Assembly (NCBI RefSeq): GCF_001445655.1
Contig: NZ_LNBE01000006.1
Coordinates: 234,378-298,377, forward strand
DNA: 64,000 nt
Reading direction: 5' to 3'
Source of the DNA: Streptomyces roseifaciens
Lineage (GTDB): Bacteria; Actinomycetota; Actinomycetes; Streptomycetales; Streptomycetaceae
Part shown: positions 16,061 to 25,354 of the stretch, one piece after another
Position numbering within the stretch: the stretch's first letter is position 1
Layout of the letters: each line of letters opens with the position of its first letter
Position numbers and translations under genes: made by a program
Notes under the pieces: generated by a model
The model's input: only the letters and a program-made list of their open reading frames with translations
What the model was told of the DNA's origin: nothing
The model's database searches: none

Positions 16061-17425
16061 GTGAGCACGCAGCACCCCACCGCCGACCCCGCAGCCGGCG
16101 CCGCAGTCAAGGCCGCCGACCGCGCGCACGTCTTCCACTCCTGGTCCGCGCAGGGCCTCATCGACCCGCTGGCCGTGGCGGGCGCCGAAGGCTCCTACTT
16201 CTGGGACTACGACGGCAACCGCTACCTGGACTTCTCCTGCCAGCTGGTCAACACCAACATCGGTCACCAGCACCCCAAGGTCGTCGCCGCGATCCAGGAG
16301 CAGGCGGCGCGGATGTGCACGATCGCCCCGGGCTTCGCGGTGGACGTGCGCTCCGAGGCCGCCCGCCTCGTCGCCGAGCGCACCCCCGGCGACCTCGACA
16401 AGATCTTCTTCACCAACGGCGGTGCCGAGGCCGTCGAGAACGCCGTCCGGATGGCCCGCCTGCACACCGGCCGGCCCAAGGTGCTGAGCGCCTACCGCTC
16501 GTACCACGGCGCCACCGCCGCCGCGATCAACCTCACCGGCGACCCGCGCCGCTGGCCCTCCGACACCGCCTCGGCCGGCGTGGTGCACTTCTGGGCGCCG
16601 TTCCTCTACCGCTCGCCGTTCCACTCCGGCAGCGAGCAGCAGGAGTGCGAGCGCGCCCTGGCCCACCTGGAGAACACGATCGTCTTCGAGGGCCCGGCCA
16701 CCGTCGCCGCGATCGTCCTGGAGACCGTGCCCGGCACGGCCGGGATCATGGTCCCGCCGCCCGGCTACCTCGCGGGCGTCCGCGAGATCTGCGACCGTTA
16801 CGGGATCGTGTTCGTCCTCGACGAGGTCATGGCGGGCTTCGGGCGCACGGGCCGCTGGTTCGCCGCCGATCACTTCGGCGTCATCCCCGACCTGCTGACC
16901 TTCGCCAAGGGCGTCAACTCCGGCTACGTGCCCCTGGGCGGCGTCGCGATCTCCGCGGAGATCGCCGCGACGTTCGACGAGCGGCCCTACCCCGGCGGGC
17001 TCACCTACTCCGGCCACCCGCTCGCCTGTGCCTCCGCCGTGGCGACGATCAACGCGATGGCCGAGGAGGGCATCGTGGAGAACGCCGCCCGGATCGGCGA
17101 GCAGGTCCTCGGCCCCGGCCTGCGGGAGCTCGCCGAGCGCCACCCGAGCGTCGGCGAGGTGCGCGGCATGGGCGTCTTCTGGGCCGTGGAACTGGTCAAG
17201 GACCGGGCCACGCGCGAGCCGCTGGTGCCGTACAACGCGGCCGGCGAGGCCAACGCCCCCATGGGGGCCTTCGCCGCGGCCTGCAAGAAGTCGGGCCTGT
17301 GGCCGTTCGTGAACATGAACCGCACCCACGTCGTGCCGCCGTGCACCGTCACCGAGGAGGAGGCCAAGGAGGGCCTCGCGATCCTGGACGAGGCGCTGAC
17401 GGTCGCCGACGGCTTCACCGTCTGA
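16061..17425 (+). CDS. Class III (omega-type) aminotransferase
   Basis: This PLP-dependent aminotransferase has 454 residues, fold type I, class III. Visible: NTNIGHQHPKVVAAIQEQA, TNGGAEAVENAVRMAR (phosphate-binding), YRSYHGATAAA, FVLDEVMAGFGRTGRWFA with the PLP Asp, and the lysine K283 in TFAKGVNSGYVPLGG. The family uses amines or omega-amino acids such as beta-alanine, GABA or taurine as donors; the donor here cannot be told. GTG at 16061 follows GAGGTAACGACC. A GntR/FCD regulator gene follows on the same strand 204 bases later and may control it. Confidence 0.88.
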   Translation: MSTQHPTADPAAGAAVKAADRAHVFHSWSAQGLIDPLAVAGAEGSYFWDYDGNRYLDFSCQLVNTNIGHQHPKVVAAIQEQAARMCTIAPGFAVDVRSEAARLVAERTPGDLDKIFFTNGGAEAVENAVRMARLHTGRPKVLSAYRSYHGATAAAINLTGDPRRWPSDTASAGVVHFWAPFLYRSPFHSGSEQQECERALAHLENTIVFEGPATVAAIVLETVPGTAGIMVPPPGYLAGVREICDRYGIVFVLDEVMAGFGRTGRWFAADHFGVIPDLLTFAKGVNSGYVPLGGVAISAEIAATFDERPYPGGLTYSGHPLACASAVATINAMAEEGIVENAARIGEQVLGPGLRELAERHPSVGEVRGMGVFWAVELVKDRATREPLVPYNAAGEANAPMGAFAAACKKSGLWPFVNMNRTHVVPPCTVTEEEAKEGLAILDEALTVADGFTV

Positions 17426-17497
17426 GGCGGCCGGAAGGCCACGGAATCCCCCCGGAGCCGCCTTCGGAATTCCTCCGCCCGCCCCGGCCCACTCGTG

Positions 17498-17523
17498 ACG
17501 GTACGAACCCCATGGGGTACCGT
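17498..17523. promoter_or_regulatory. Quasi-palindrome upstream of the GntR gene
   Basis: ACGGTA-n4-CCCC-AT-GGGG-TACCGT is a nearly symmetric 26-bp element, about 107 bases before the GntR start. Its symmetry and position make it a candidate operator of that regulator. No functional evidence. Confidence 0.35.
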
Positions 17524-17629
17524 GCCCCGTTCCTGTGCGCACGGCCATATTGCCCGGGACGGCCCTCGCATATCCTCTGCGGGGCCGTCTGCACATGGCG
17601 CGCGGCCAGGGAAGGGGAGACGGAGAACG

Positions 17630-18304
17630 ATGCCGGGCAGCGAGGCTGTCAGACGCACGACGCTGCGCGAGCAGATCGCGGATGCCTTGCGCGACGAGGT
17701 CATAGCGGGGCGGCTCCCCGCCGGCCGCCAGTTCACGGTCAAGGAGATCGCCGAGCAGTACGGCGTCTCGGCGACCCCCGTGCGCGAGGCGCTGCTCGAC
17801 CTGTGCGCGCAGGGCCTGCTCGGCGTGGAGATGCACAAGGGCTACCGCGTGCGCGAATTCACCTACGCCGACTTCCGGGACATGGTCGAGGCCCGCTCCC
17901 TGATCGTCGAGGGCATCTTCCGCCGCTCGCCCGACCGTGCGCTGCGCGCCGTCACGCCCGCCGCGCTGGCCTCCGTGCGGCGCCGGGCCGAAGAGGCCTC
18001 CAGGGCCGCCGCCGCGGGCGATCTGGACATCCTCATCGGCTACGACCTCCGGTTCTGGCGCGAACTCTCCGCAATCGTGGGGAATCCGTACATATCCGAC
18101 TTCCTCAATACGGTCCGGGTGCAGGGCTGGGTCTTCACCGTCCCCCTGCTGCGCCGGATGCCCACGCTCCGCGGGCGCCTGTGGCACGGCCACGGCGAAC
18201 TGGTCGAGGCCGTGGCCCAGCAGAACGCCGCCGAGGCCGAGCGCATCATCACCGCGTACAACCAGCACTCCCTGGCGCTGATCGAGGCCTCCCGCCCGGT
18301 ATGA
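17630..18304 (+). CDS. GntR-family transcriptional regulator (FadR/FCD subfamily)
   Basis: The 224-residue protein has an N-terminal winged helix (TTLREQIADALRDEVIAGRL, FTVKEIAEQYGVSATPVREAL) and an all-helical FCD effector domain with metal-ligand-like residues (DLRFWRELS, and HGHGELVEAV near the end). FCD regulators respond to small carboxylic acids. ATG at 17630 has GGGGAGACGGAG upstream. Position right after the aminotransferase suggests that gene is a target; this is inference. Confidence 0.9.
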   Translation: MPGSEAVRRTTLREQIADALRDEVIAGRLPAGRQFTVKEIAEQYGVSATPVREALLDLCAQGLLGVEMHKGYRVREFTYADFRDMVEARSLIVEGIFRRSPDRALRAVTPAALASVRRRAEEASRAAAAGDLDILIGYDLRFWRELSAIVGNPYISDFLNTVRVQGWVFTVPLLRRMPTLRGRLWHGHGELVEAVAQQNAAEAERIITAYNQHSLALIEASRPV

Positions 18305-18439
18305 CAACCGGCCCGGCGGCACTACGCTGGCTCGACCATCGCATCGACGGCCGGTGTGCGTGAGCGGGCAGGTCCCAGACGGCCAGGACGCCCGTGCGCA
18401 CGTAAGCCGTTGCACCGTCGCGAACGAGAGTGAGTTCAC

Positions 18440-19090
18440 GTGGCCTGTGACCTCTGGTTGGTCCCCCTCGTCGACGTGCTGTGCCACAGCCCCGACAACC
18501 CCTTCGCCGAGGAGATCGCCGCGTACGACAAGGCGCTCGGCGAGGCCGGACTGCCGCCCGTCCCCGTCTTCGGCTACATGCCGGGGCTCTCGGGGGACGT
18601 CGCACCCGTAGCGGGCTTCGACTACGACGCGCTGCACTTCCTGCGCCGCGCCCACCTGCTGAACCTCTGCGGCCTCGCCGTCACGCCCGTGGACGAACTG
18701 GGCGGGGACTACGAACAGTTGCTGGAGATGTTCGAGGCGACGGCGCAGCAGTCCCACCTGGTGTGGCACTACGACCACGCCGGCGCGTACGTCCCGGTGG
18801 ACTTCGCGCACCCGCTGACCAACGACGAACTGCTGGAGGGCGGCGGCCCCTTGGGCTCCAGCCAGGGGCTGCTGCGCGAACTGCACGCCGTGGCACCGGC
18901 GCTGGGCATCGACCCCGCCAACCCGCCCGCCGCACCGGCCGCGCCGGAACGGCCCACGGGGCTGGAGGAGCGGGCGGCGCCCGGGCCGCAGGACGACAGC
19001 CCCTTCGCCCGGGAGCGGCACGTCTGGCTGGGGCTGCACGCCGCGGCGACGCGCAGCCTGGGCCAGGGGTCGATGATCGTCTTCAGTTGA
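18440..19090 (+). CDS. Hypothetical protein, streptomycete-type (216 aa)
   Basis: I do not recognise a characterised family. The protein starts MACDLWLVPLVDVLCHSPDN (GTG at 18440) and is acidic and soluble-looking, with no signal peptide or membrane segment. It is rich in Leu/Glu/Asp with a Pro/Ala-rich segment at about residues 160-180, and ends GLHAAATRSLGQGSMIVFS. Coding signals are good (strong third-position GC, no internal stops). It is followed by a convergent SLATT-like gene. Function cannot be assigned. Confidence 0.75.
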   Translation: MACDLWLVPLVDVLCHSPDNPFAEEIAAYDKALGEAGLPPVPVFGYMPGLSGDVAPVAGFDYDALHFLRRAHLLNLCGLAVTPVDELGGDYEQLLEMFEATAQQSHLVWHYDHAGAYVPVDFAHPLTNDELLEGGGPLGSSQGLLRELHAVAPALGIDPANPPAAPAAPERPTGLEERAAPGPQDDSPFARERHVWLGLHAAATRSLGQGSMIVFS

Positions 19091-19186
19091 CGCGGATCCG
19101 GCTCCGCGTCGTGCGGGACGCCGCCCGGGTCGGGTGCGGCGTGGAGCCGAACCCGGTGCGGGGGCGGATTCGGTGCGGGGCCGGAT

Positions 19187-19918
19187 TCAGCGCGGGGACT
19201 CCGGGGGCCGCTGCCGCGGCATGTTCGGCCGGGTGCCCGGAGGCAGCGGGAAGCGCGGCAGCGGGCCGCCGCCCTCGCCCCGCGGGCCCCACGACACCAG
19301 CGACTGCGTGAGCAGCGGCGTCGGCCCCGCCCGGAACTCCACCATCCAGTCGGCCGTCTCCGCCCGTACGAGCTCGGACACGTCCTCGGAGAAGCGCCGC
19401 AGCACGCTCAGACAGCGCTCGGCCGCCTCGCTGGCCGTGCCCTCGGTCGGGCCGAGCACCTCGCGGACGCACTCCGACGCCCAGTCGAACTGCAGCGCCT
19501 CCAGCCGCCGCTGCACGGCCTGCGCCGTGGCCACGGCCCGCATCCAGCCCGACGTCAGGCCGAAGTAGCGGTCACAGGCGACACAGGCCACCGAACCGAG
19601 CAGCACCAGGAAGCCCCAGGCGCAGCCGGTGCGGACGACGTTCGTCAGCTGGAGCAGCGGCAGGGCCGAGCCCACCACCGCGCAGGCCGCGGCGCCGATG
19701 CGCAGCGCCCGTGCCCACCGGCGTTTCCACGCCCGGTCCGCCAGATACCAGTCGACCAGGTACAGGGCACCGTTCTCCACCCAGCGGTACAGCTCATCGA
19801 GACGCTCCGCCGGTTCCCCCCAGTCGCCGAGCGGGAAGGTGCGGCCGCGCAGGTCGCCACGGTGCCTCCCACTCTGCTCGCGGGGGAGCCCTTCGGGCTG
19901 CATCTCCGGCTGGCTCAC
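19187..19918 (-). CDS. SLATT-like two-transmembrane protein
   Basis: The 243-residue protein has a helical N-terminal part (LDELYRWVENGALYLVDWYL, DRAWKRRWARALR), two closely spaced membrane helices at about 71-90 and 100-118, and a long helical C-terminal region (MRAVATAQAVQRRLEALQFDW, CLSVLRRFSEDVSELVRAET). This layout matches the SLATT superfamily, 2-TM proteins proposed as membrane effectors in nucleotide-linked conflict systems, although many streptomycete members stand alone as here. GTG at 19918 with GAGGGAG upstream. No SMODS or SLOG gene is adjacent. Confidence 0.7.
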   Translation of the reverse strand: MSQPEMQPEGLPREQSGRHRGDLRGRTFPLGDWGEPAERLDELYRWVENGALYLVDWYLADRAWKRRWARALRIGAAACAVVGSALPLLQLTNVVRTGCAWGFLVLLGSVACVACDRYFGLTSGWMRAVATAQAVQRRLEALQFDWASECVREVLGPTEGTASEAAERCLSVLRRFSEDVSELVRAETADWMVEFRAGPTPLLTQSLVSWGPRGEGGGPLPRFPLPPGTRPNMPRQRPPESPR

Positions 19919-20183
19919 CCGTGCACTCCCTCTGCCGCATGCGGATCGCGAGCCCCCTTCCTACCGCCGAACGGTCGGTCTTGGAGACAAGATCGCTGCT
20001 TTTCCGCCCGTAAGCGCAGACGAATCCGGTATAAGCCGCGGTTCGGCATCACCCGAAAGAGTGGGTGGCCGGGGCGGGCCCGCTGTTCGCCGCCCGTCCC
20101 GCGGCCGTACGGGGCCGCTGCAGTGACGTTTCCGCGAGTCGTCATGCCGACCCTGGAAAGCGATCAGTCGACGAGGCAATAGG

Positions 20184-21440
20184 GTGACCGGTGTGAAGGT
20201 CCTCGTCATCGGCGGCGGCGCCCGCGAACACGCCCTGTGCCGCTCACTCTCCCTCGATCCCGACGTCACCGCGCTGCACTGCGCCCCCGGCAATGCCGGG
20301 ATCGCCGAGGTCGCCGAGGTGCACCAGGTGGACGCCCTCGACGGCACGGCCGTCGCCGGCCTCGCCGCGTCCCTGGGCGCGGACCTGGTGGTGGTCGGCC
20401 CCGAAGCCCCGCTGGTCGCGGGCGTCGCAGACGCCCTGCGCGAGCGGGGCTTTCCTGTCTTCGGGCCCTCGGCGCAGGCCGCGGAGCTGGAGGGCTCCAA
20501 GGCGTTCGCCAAGGACGTCATGGCCGCGGCCGGCGTCCCCACGGCCCGCGCCTACGTCTGCACCACGCCCGAAGAGATCGACGCCGCGCTCGACGCCTTC
20601 GGCGCGCCGTACGTCGTCAAGGACGACGGCCTGGCCGCCGGCAAGGGCGTCGTCGTCACCGGCGACCTGGCCGCCGCCCGCGAGCACGCGCTGGCCTGCG
20701 GCCGCGTCGTGATCGAGGAGTTCCTGGACGGCCCCGAGGTCTCCCTCTTCGCCGTCACCGACGGCGAGACTGTCGTCCCCCTCCAGCCCGCCCAGGACTT
20801 CAAGCGCGCCCTCGACGGCGACGAGGGGCCGAACACCGGCGGCATGGGCGCGTACTCGCCGCTGCCCTGGGCCGACCCCAAGCTGGTGGACGAGGTCCTG
20901 CAGACGGTCCTGCAGCCCACCGTCGACGAGCTGCGCCGCCGCGGCACGCCCTTCTCCGGCCTGCTCTACGCCGGTCTCGCGATCACCTCGCGCGGCGTCC
21001 GTGTGATCGAGTTCAACGCCCGCTTCGGCGACCCCGAGACGCAGGTCGTCCTCGCCCGCCTGAAGACGCCCCTGGCCGGGCTGCTGCACGCCGCCGCCAC
21101 GGGCACGCTCGCATCGCTGCCCCCGCTGCGCTGGAGCGACGGCGCCGCCGTCACGGTCGTCGTCGCCTCGCACAACTACCCGGGCACCCCGCGCACGGGT
21201 GACGTCATCGAGGGCCTGGCGGAGGCCGCGGAGCTCGGCGACGCCTACGTCCTGCACGCGGGCACGGCCCACGACGCGGAGGGCCGCGTGGTCAGCGCGG
21301 GCGGCCGCGTCCTGTCGGTGACGGCCACGGGCCAGGACCTCGGAACGGCCCGCACGCGCGCGTACGAGGCGGTATCCCGCATCCACCTCCCGGGCTCCCA
21401 CCACCGCACGGACATCGCTGCGCGGGCTTCGGAGGCGTAA
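20184..21440 (+). CDS. purD: Phosphoribosylamine-glycine ligase (GAR synthetase)
   Basis: PurD joins phosphoribosylamine and glycine using ATP, step two of purine synthesis. At 418 residues it shows the N-terminal [15 protein letters not shown] motif, the ATP-grasp block [41 protein letters not shown] and [16 protein letters not shown] with the Mg-binding acidic residues. Two GTG starts are possible (20184, 20193); the second gives the classic MKVLVIGGG. No good Shine-Dalgarno is present, so a leaderless transcript is possible. A 22-bp hairpin terminator follows. Confidence 0.97.
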   Translation: MTGVKVLVIGGGAREHALCRSLSLDPDVTALHCAPGNAGIAEVAEVHQVDALDGTAVAGLAASLGADLVVVGPEAPLVAGVADALRERGFPVFGPSAQAAELEGSKAFAKDVMAAAGVPTARAYVCTTPEEIDAALDAFGAPYVVKDDGLAAGKGVVVTGDLAAAREHALACGRVVIEEFLDGPEVSLFAVTDGETVVPLQPAQDFKRALDGDEGPNTGGMGAYSPLPWADPKLVDEVLQTVLQPTVDELRRRGTPFSGLLYAGLAITSRGVRVIEFNARFGDPETQVVLARLKTPLAGLLHAAATGTLASLPPLRWSDGAAVTVVVASHNYPGTPRTGDVIEGLAEAAELGDAYVLHAGTAHDAEGRVVSAGGRVLSVTATGQDLGTARTRAYEAVSRIHLPGSHHRTDIAARASEA

Positions 21441-21452
21441 CAGCCGCCCATG

Positions 21453-21502
21453 CCGTACCGGTGGGTTCGAGAGGCCAGGACCTCTCGAACCCACCGGTAC
21501 GG
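21453..21502 (+). terminator. Terminator of purD (22-bp perfect hairpin)
   Basis: A perfect 22-bp inverted repeat with a 6-base loop starts 12 bases past the purD stop. The remainder of the gap to 21900 shows no ORF or RNA I can support; it presumably holds the promoter of the next gene. Confidence 0.85.
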
Positions 21503-21900
21503 CGCGCAACCCCCACCGGAGGTGACCGGCGGTGCCGAACCGGCCCATGCCCGTACGGCTCCGGCGAAGCACCGCCGCCAGGCGCTCGTACCGGCAGGTA
21601 GCCACCCCCCTATACGTCGAGCCCGCCCGGCAAAGTCCCCGGCTTTGACCAAAGCCATTCCATCGGGTGACCGGTTGGCCAACTAGCTGACGCGCGCCCC
21701 ACCCCCAACTAGGGTGCGGCGCAAGCGAAGTGCCGGGCGGAGCTGCCGGGCATCAGGCGAGCATCAGGCGACTGGCCCACCGGCATTGCGATGTCAGAGG
21801 CCGGTGCCACAGTGGGGGGAGAGCAACGCCCCCCGGCGTTGCGTCCGCTGTCGCACTCCTCGGTCCGAGGTTCCGACGGAGCACAAACTGGCAACAGGGG

Positions 21901-23586
21901 GTGATCGGTCTCGTGGCAGGTCCGGAAGCAGGCGTGCTGGTGGCACGCGCCCAAGCCCTCGCGGTGCTGCGCATCCGCAGCGCCGCGCTGGCCGTCGCCC
22001 TGCTGCCGGCGGCAGCCGCCACCGTGCTGGCGGCCGGCATCGCCATGGGCCGCATCCCGGGCGGCGGGGCCTGGTCCACCGCCCGCTGGGCGGTCCTCGG
22101 CGCCGCGGTCCTCACCCTCGCCCTGACGGCGGCCGTCGCCGCCGTGGTCGCCCGGGCCAGGCCCGCCCTGAGCCCCACGGTCCCCATCCCGGAGGAGAAG
22201 GCGCCCGACCTCTACCGGCTGGTCCGCGATCTCGCCGAGCGCCTGGAGGTCCCGGTCCCGTCGGCCATGGCCCTCACCCCCGACTGCGACAGCTGGCTGG
22301 AGGACCGCACCCACCCCGCGCACTGCGCGGCGAACGGCCCGCCGCGCTCCCGCCGCGCCCTGTCCCGCCCGAGGCGGCGCTCCGCGGCCGCGCCGGTGCT
22401 GGTGATCGGCTCGCCGTTCCTGTGGTGGATGCGCGTCGCCGAGCTGCGGGCCCTGCTGGCGCCGGTCGTCGCGGGCACGGGCCCCGCGGCCCACCCCGAC
22501 ATAGCCGCCGCCCGCCGCTTCGTCCGCGGGCTGGACGCCGCCGTGGCGGTCGCGGCGGGCCGGCCCGCCCTGGCGTTCGTCGGCGGTGCGGCCCGGCTGC
22601 TGCTGCGCTCCTGCCGGGCGCACGCGGCCGAGATGGAGCGGGGGGTCGCGGCGGCCGCCTCGGAGCGCGCCCAGAGCGTGGACTACGGCCTGAGGATCGT
22701 CGCCCAGGAGCAGGTGGGCCTCGCCTACGCCGGCTGGGACCGGCTGCTGAACAGGGTCGCGCTGCCGGCCTGGCGGATGGGCCGCTGGCCCTCCCGGCTC
22801 GACGCCGGCGTCGTCTCCGCGCTCACCGAGCTCTCCCGCCGCGACCGCCTCGCGGAAGGCTTCGCCTCCCGCCTGGGCGAGCGCCCGGCCTGCGATCTGC
22901 TGGAGGAGCCGGGCGCGATCGACGAGGCCGCCTCCCTGCTGGCGGCGCGGCTCTTCCACGGCGGCCCGGCCGAGTCCGGTCCCGACTGGTCGCCGGTGGC
23001 CTGGAGCCGGTATCCGGAGGAAGTCGTGGACCGCAAGTGGCGGCTGGAGGCCGCCCGCCTCCACCGCGTCCTCGACGTCCTGGACGCCGTGCCGGCCCTC
23101 ACCCCCGTCCCCGCGCCGCCTCCCGCCGACATGGCCGCCGCGCCCACCGTGGCCCGGGTCCTGGAGCGGCTGGCCGGCTCCGCGGCCGAGGGCGTCGCGG
23201 AGGAGCTGGGGGCCCGGCTCGGCGCCGAGGTGGCCCGGGAGGCCGCCCAGGAGGAGCTCGCGGCGAAGCAGAGCGCCTACGGCACGGCGGCCGACCCCTG
23301 GGTGGACGGCCTCGCCCCCCTCTTCCCGCTGCAGCCGCCCCGCAGCGGCCGCGAGCTGCTCGCCGACCACGTCACGGCCATGGTCTGCTGCGCCGCCGTG
23401 GACACCGCCGGAGCCGCCCCCGGCCTGGACTGGCTGGACGGCCCGGCCCTGCTGGTCGGCGGCGCCCGCCGCCCCGGCCTGGCCCCCACGGTCCTCAGCC
23501 TGATCGAGGACGGCGACGATGCGCCGCTGCGCGCCTGGCTCGGCGAGGTCGGGGTCCGCCCCGAGAAGCCCGTCCGCCTGGTGTGA
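21901..23586 (+). CDS. Membrane protein resembling M48 peptidases but lacking HExxH
   Basis: This 561-residue protein has two N-terminal membrane helices (about 25-46 and 61-82). The next part parallels M48 (Ste24/HtpX) peptidases: LYRLVRDLAERLEVPVPSAM, then PVLVIGSPFLWWMRVAELRALLAPVVAGTGP. In active M48 enzymes the last block reads ELRAVLxHELGH; here the metal motif is replaced by LLAPVVAG, so no zinc site can form. The C-terminal 350 residues are Ala/Arg-rich helices with no known motif. GTG at 21901 follows a GGGG stretch; GTG at 21913 is an alternative. It lies between purD and purC with the gene below. Confidence 0.65.
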   Translation: MIGLVAGPEAGVLVARAQALAVLRIRSAALAVALLPAAAATVLAAGIAMGRIPGGGAWSTARWAVLGAAVLTLALTAAVAAVVARARPALSPTVPIPEEKAPDLYRLVRDLAERLEVPVPSAMALTPDCDSWLEDRTHPAHCAANGPPRSRRALSRPRRRSAAAPVLVIGSPFLWWMRVAELRALLAPVVAGTGPAAHPDIAAARRFVRGLDAAVAVAAGRPALAFVGGAARLLLRSCRAHAAEMERGVAAAASERAQSVDYGLRIVAQEQVGLAYAGWDRLLNRVALPAWRMGRWPSRLDAGVVSALTELSRRDRLAEGFASRLGERPACDLLEEPGAIDEAASLLAARLFHGGPAESGPDWSPVAWSRYPEEVVDRKWRLEAARLHRVLDVLDAVPALTPVPAPPPADMAAAPTVARVLERLAGSAAEGVAEELGARLGAEVAREAAQEELAAKQSAYGTAADPWVDGLAPLFPLQPPRSGRELLADHVTAMVCCAAVDTAGAAPGLDWLDGPALLVGGARRPGLAPTVLSLIEDGDDAPLRAWLGEVGVRPEKPVRLV

Positions 23587-23767
23587 GCCCTGTGACGTTC
23601 GGTGATCCTTCGCCCTGTCACTTACCGGGGAATTTCGCGACGAGCAGTGACGAGACGGGCGCTTTATGTGATGTGCTGGGGGCTGCCGTGCGCCAGTGAC
23701 TGCAGTGAGCCACGCCCGGACAGACGGAAATCGGCAGGCGTCGGGGGACGTAGGGGAGGGAGCACGC

Positions 23768-25285
23768 ATGGGGATGGACCAGATCCGCCGCTGGGAGTCG
23801 GGGGCACTCGCACACGCCGTGTCCGACCCCTTCGGCCAGGGCCCGCTGCCCTGGCTGCGCGGCAGCGAGCACTATTTCGACGACACGGGCCAGATCATCC
23901 CCTGGTACGTGCACCCCGTCCCGGAGCGGGGCGGCGGCGGGGGCGGATCGGGCGGAAGAAGCAGATCCGGCGGGGCCCGTATCCCCGCTCCCCGCAGCGG
24001 CGGCCCGCGCACCGCCGACGACGTCCACCTCCAGATCAAGGGCTTCGCCTCCAACAGCGCGGTCGCCCCCGGCGAGGCCATAGATTTCCGCATCACCGTG
24101 GACCCGCCGCAGCAGTTCGGCGTCGACGTCTACCGCATCGGCCACTACGCGGGCGACGGCGCCGCGAAGATCACCACCAGCCCGCGGCTGTCCGGCATCG
24201 TCCAGCCGGCGCCGCTCACCGTCGACCGCACGGTCTCCTGCCACCACTGGTGGCTCTCCTGGCGGCTGCAGATCCCCAGCTACTGGAGCCTGGGCGCCTA
24301 CGTGGCCGTCCTGACCACCGCCGACGGCTACCGCAGCCACATCCCCTTCCTCGTCCGCGACACCCACCCGGCGGACCTCCTCCTCGTCCTGCCCGACATC
24401 ACCTGGCAGGCCTACAACCTCTACCCCGAGGACGGCCGCACGGGCGCGAGCCTCTACCACGCCTGGGACGAGCACGGCCGGCTGCTGGGCGAGGAGGGCG
24501 CGGCGACCACCGTCTCCTTCGACCGCCCCTTCGCGGGCGCGGGCCTCCCGCTGCACGTCGGCCACGCCTACGACTTCATCCGCTGGGCCGAGCGCTACGG
24601 CTACGACCTCGCCTACGCCGACACCCGCGATCTCCACGCGGGCCGCGTCGACCCCTCGCGCTACCGCGGCCTGGTCTTCCCCGGCCACGACGAGTACTGG
24701 TCCCCGGCCATGCGCCGCTCCGCCGAGCTGGCCCGCGACTCCGGCACGTCGCTGGTCTTCCTCTCCGCCAACACCATGTACTGGCAGGTGGAGCTCGCCC
24801 CCTCGCCGGCCGGCCCCGACCACCTCATGACCTGCCGAAAACACCGCGGCCCCGGCCGCTCCGCCCTCTGGCGCGACGTCACGCCCGCCGAGCAGCAGCT
24901 GCTGGGCATCCAGTACGCGGGCCGGGTCCCCGAGCCCGCCCCCATGGTCGTGCGCAACGCCGACCACTGGCTGTGGGACGCCACCGGCGCCGGGGAGGGG
25001 GACGAGCTCCCGGGCCTCGTCGCCGGCGAGGCCGACCGCTACTACCCCCGAACGGCCCTGCCCGAGCACACCCGCCGCATCCTGCTGGCCCACTCCCCGT
25101 ACCTGGACGGCGAGGGCAACAAGCGCCACCAGGAGACGTCCCTCTACCGGGCCCCGAGCGGCGCCCTGGTCTTCGCGGCGGGCACCTTCGCCTGGTCGCC
25201 CGCCCTGGACCGGCCGGGCCACACCGACGCCCGGATCCAGCGGGCCACGGCCAACCTCCTCGACCGGATCTGCAAGCGCTGCTGA
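23768..25285 (+). CDS. N,N-dimethylformamidase beta-subunit-like domain protein
   Basis: The 505-residue protein matches the family named after the large subunit of N,N-dimethylformamidase. Features are an N-terminal beta-sandwich part (VHLQIKGFASNSAVAPGEAIDFRI, QFGVDVYRIGHYAGDGA), a central glutamine-amidotransferase-like core (LLLVLPDITWQAYNLYPEDG, GLVFPGHDEYWSPAMR), and a C-terminal block (LVFAAGTFAWSPALD). No signal peptide; a Gly/Ser-rich linker lies at residues 55-75. Actual substrate is unknown; most homologues are not proven amidases. ATG at 23768 follows GGGAGGGAG. It lies directly upstream of purC. Confidence 0.78.
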   Translation: MGMDQIRRWESGALAHAVSDPFGQGPLPWLRGSEHYFDDTGQIIPWYVHPVPERGGGGGGSGGRSRSGGARIPAPRSGGPRTADDVHLQIKGFASNSAVAPGEAIDFRITVDPPQQFGVDVYRIGHYAGDGAAKITTSPRLSGIVQPAPLTVDRTVSCHHWWLSWRLQIPSYWSLGAYVAVLTTADGYRSHIPFLVRDTHPADLLLVLPDITWQAYNLYPEDGRTGASLYHAWDEHGRLLGEEGAATTVSFDRPFAGAGLPLHVGHAYDFIRWAERYGYDLAYADTRDLHAGRVDPSRYRGLVFPGHDEYWSPAMRRSAELARDSGTSLVFLSANTMYWQVELAPSPAGPDHLMTCRKHRGPGRSALWRDVTPAEQQLLGIQYAGRVPEPAPMVVRNADHWLWDATGAGEGDELPGLVAGEADRYYPRTALPEHTRRILLAHSPYLDGEGNKRHQETSLYRAPSGALVFAAGTFAWSPALDRPGHTDARIQRATANLLDRICKRC

Positions 25286-25354
25286 CCCTCGCCGGGGCGC
25301 GCGCACGGACGTACGGCAGAATCGTGCTGCTTGGACAAACCACCAGGAGGACGC

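Noticed and set aside
13469..19039. Very long minus-strand open frame (over 1800 codons)
   Set aside because: It runs antisense to or out of frame with well-recognised genes (Ser/Thr kinase, aminotransferase, GntR). Arg/Gly/Ala-heavy translation without domains is the usual artefact of very high GC.
21453..21502. 22-bp perfect inverted repeat as a transposon end or att site
   Set aside because: It directly follows purD, has a 6-base loop and no transposase or target duplication; a terminator explains it.
21450..21686. Short plus-strand ORF in the gap after purD
   Set aside because: It begins inside the terminator hairpin, has no ribosome site and no coding bias.
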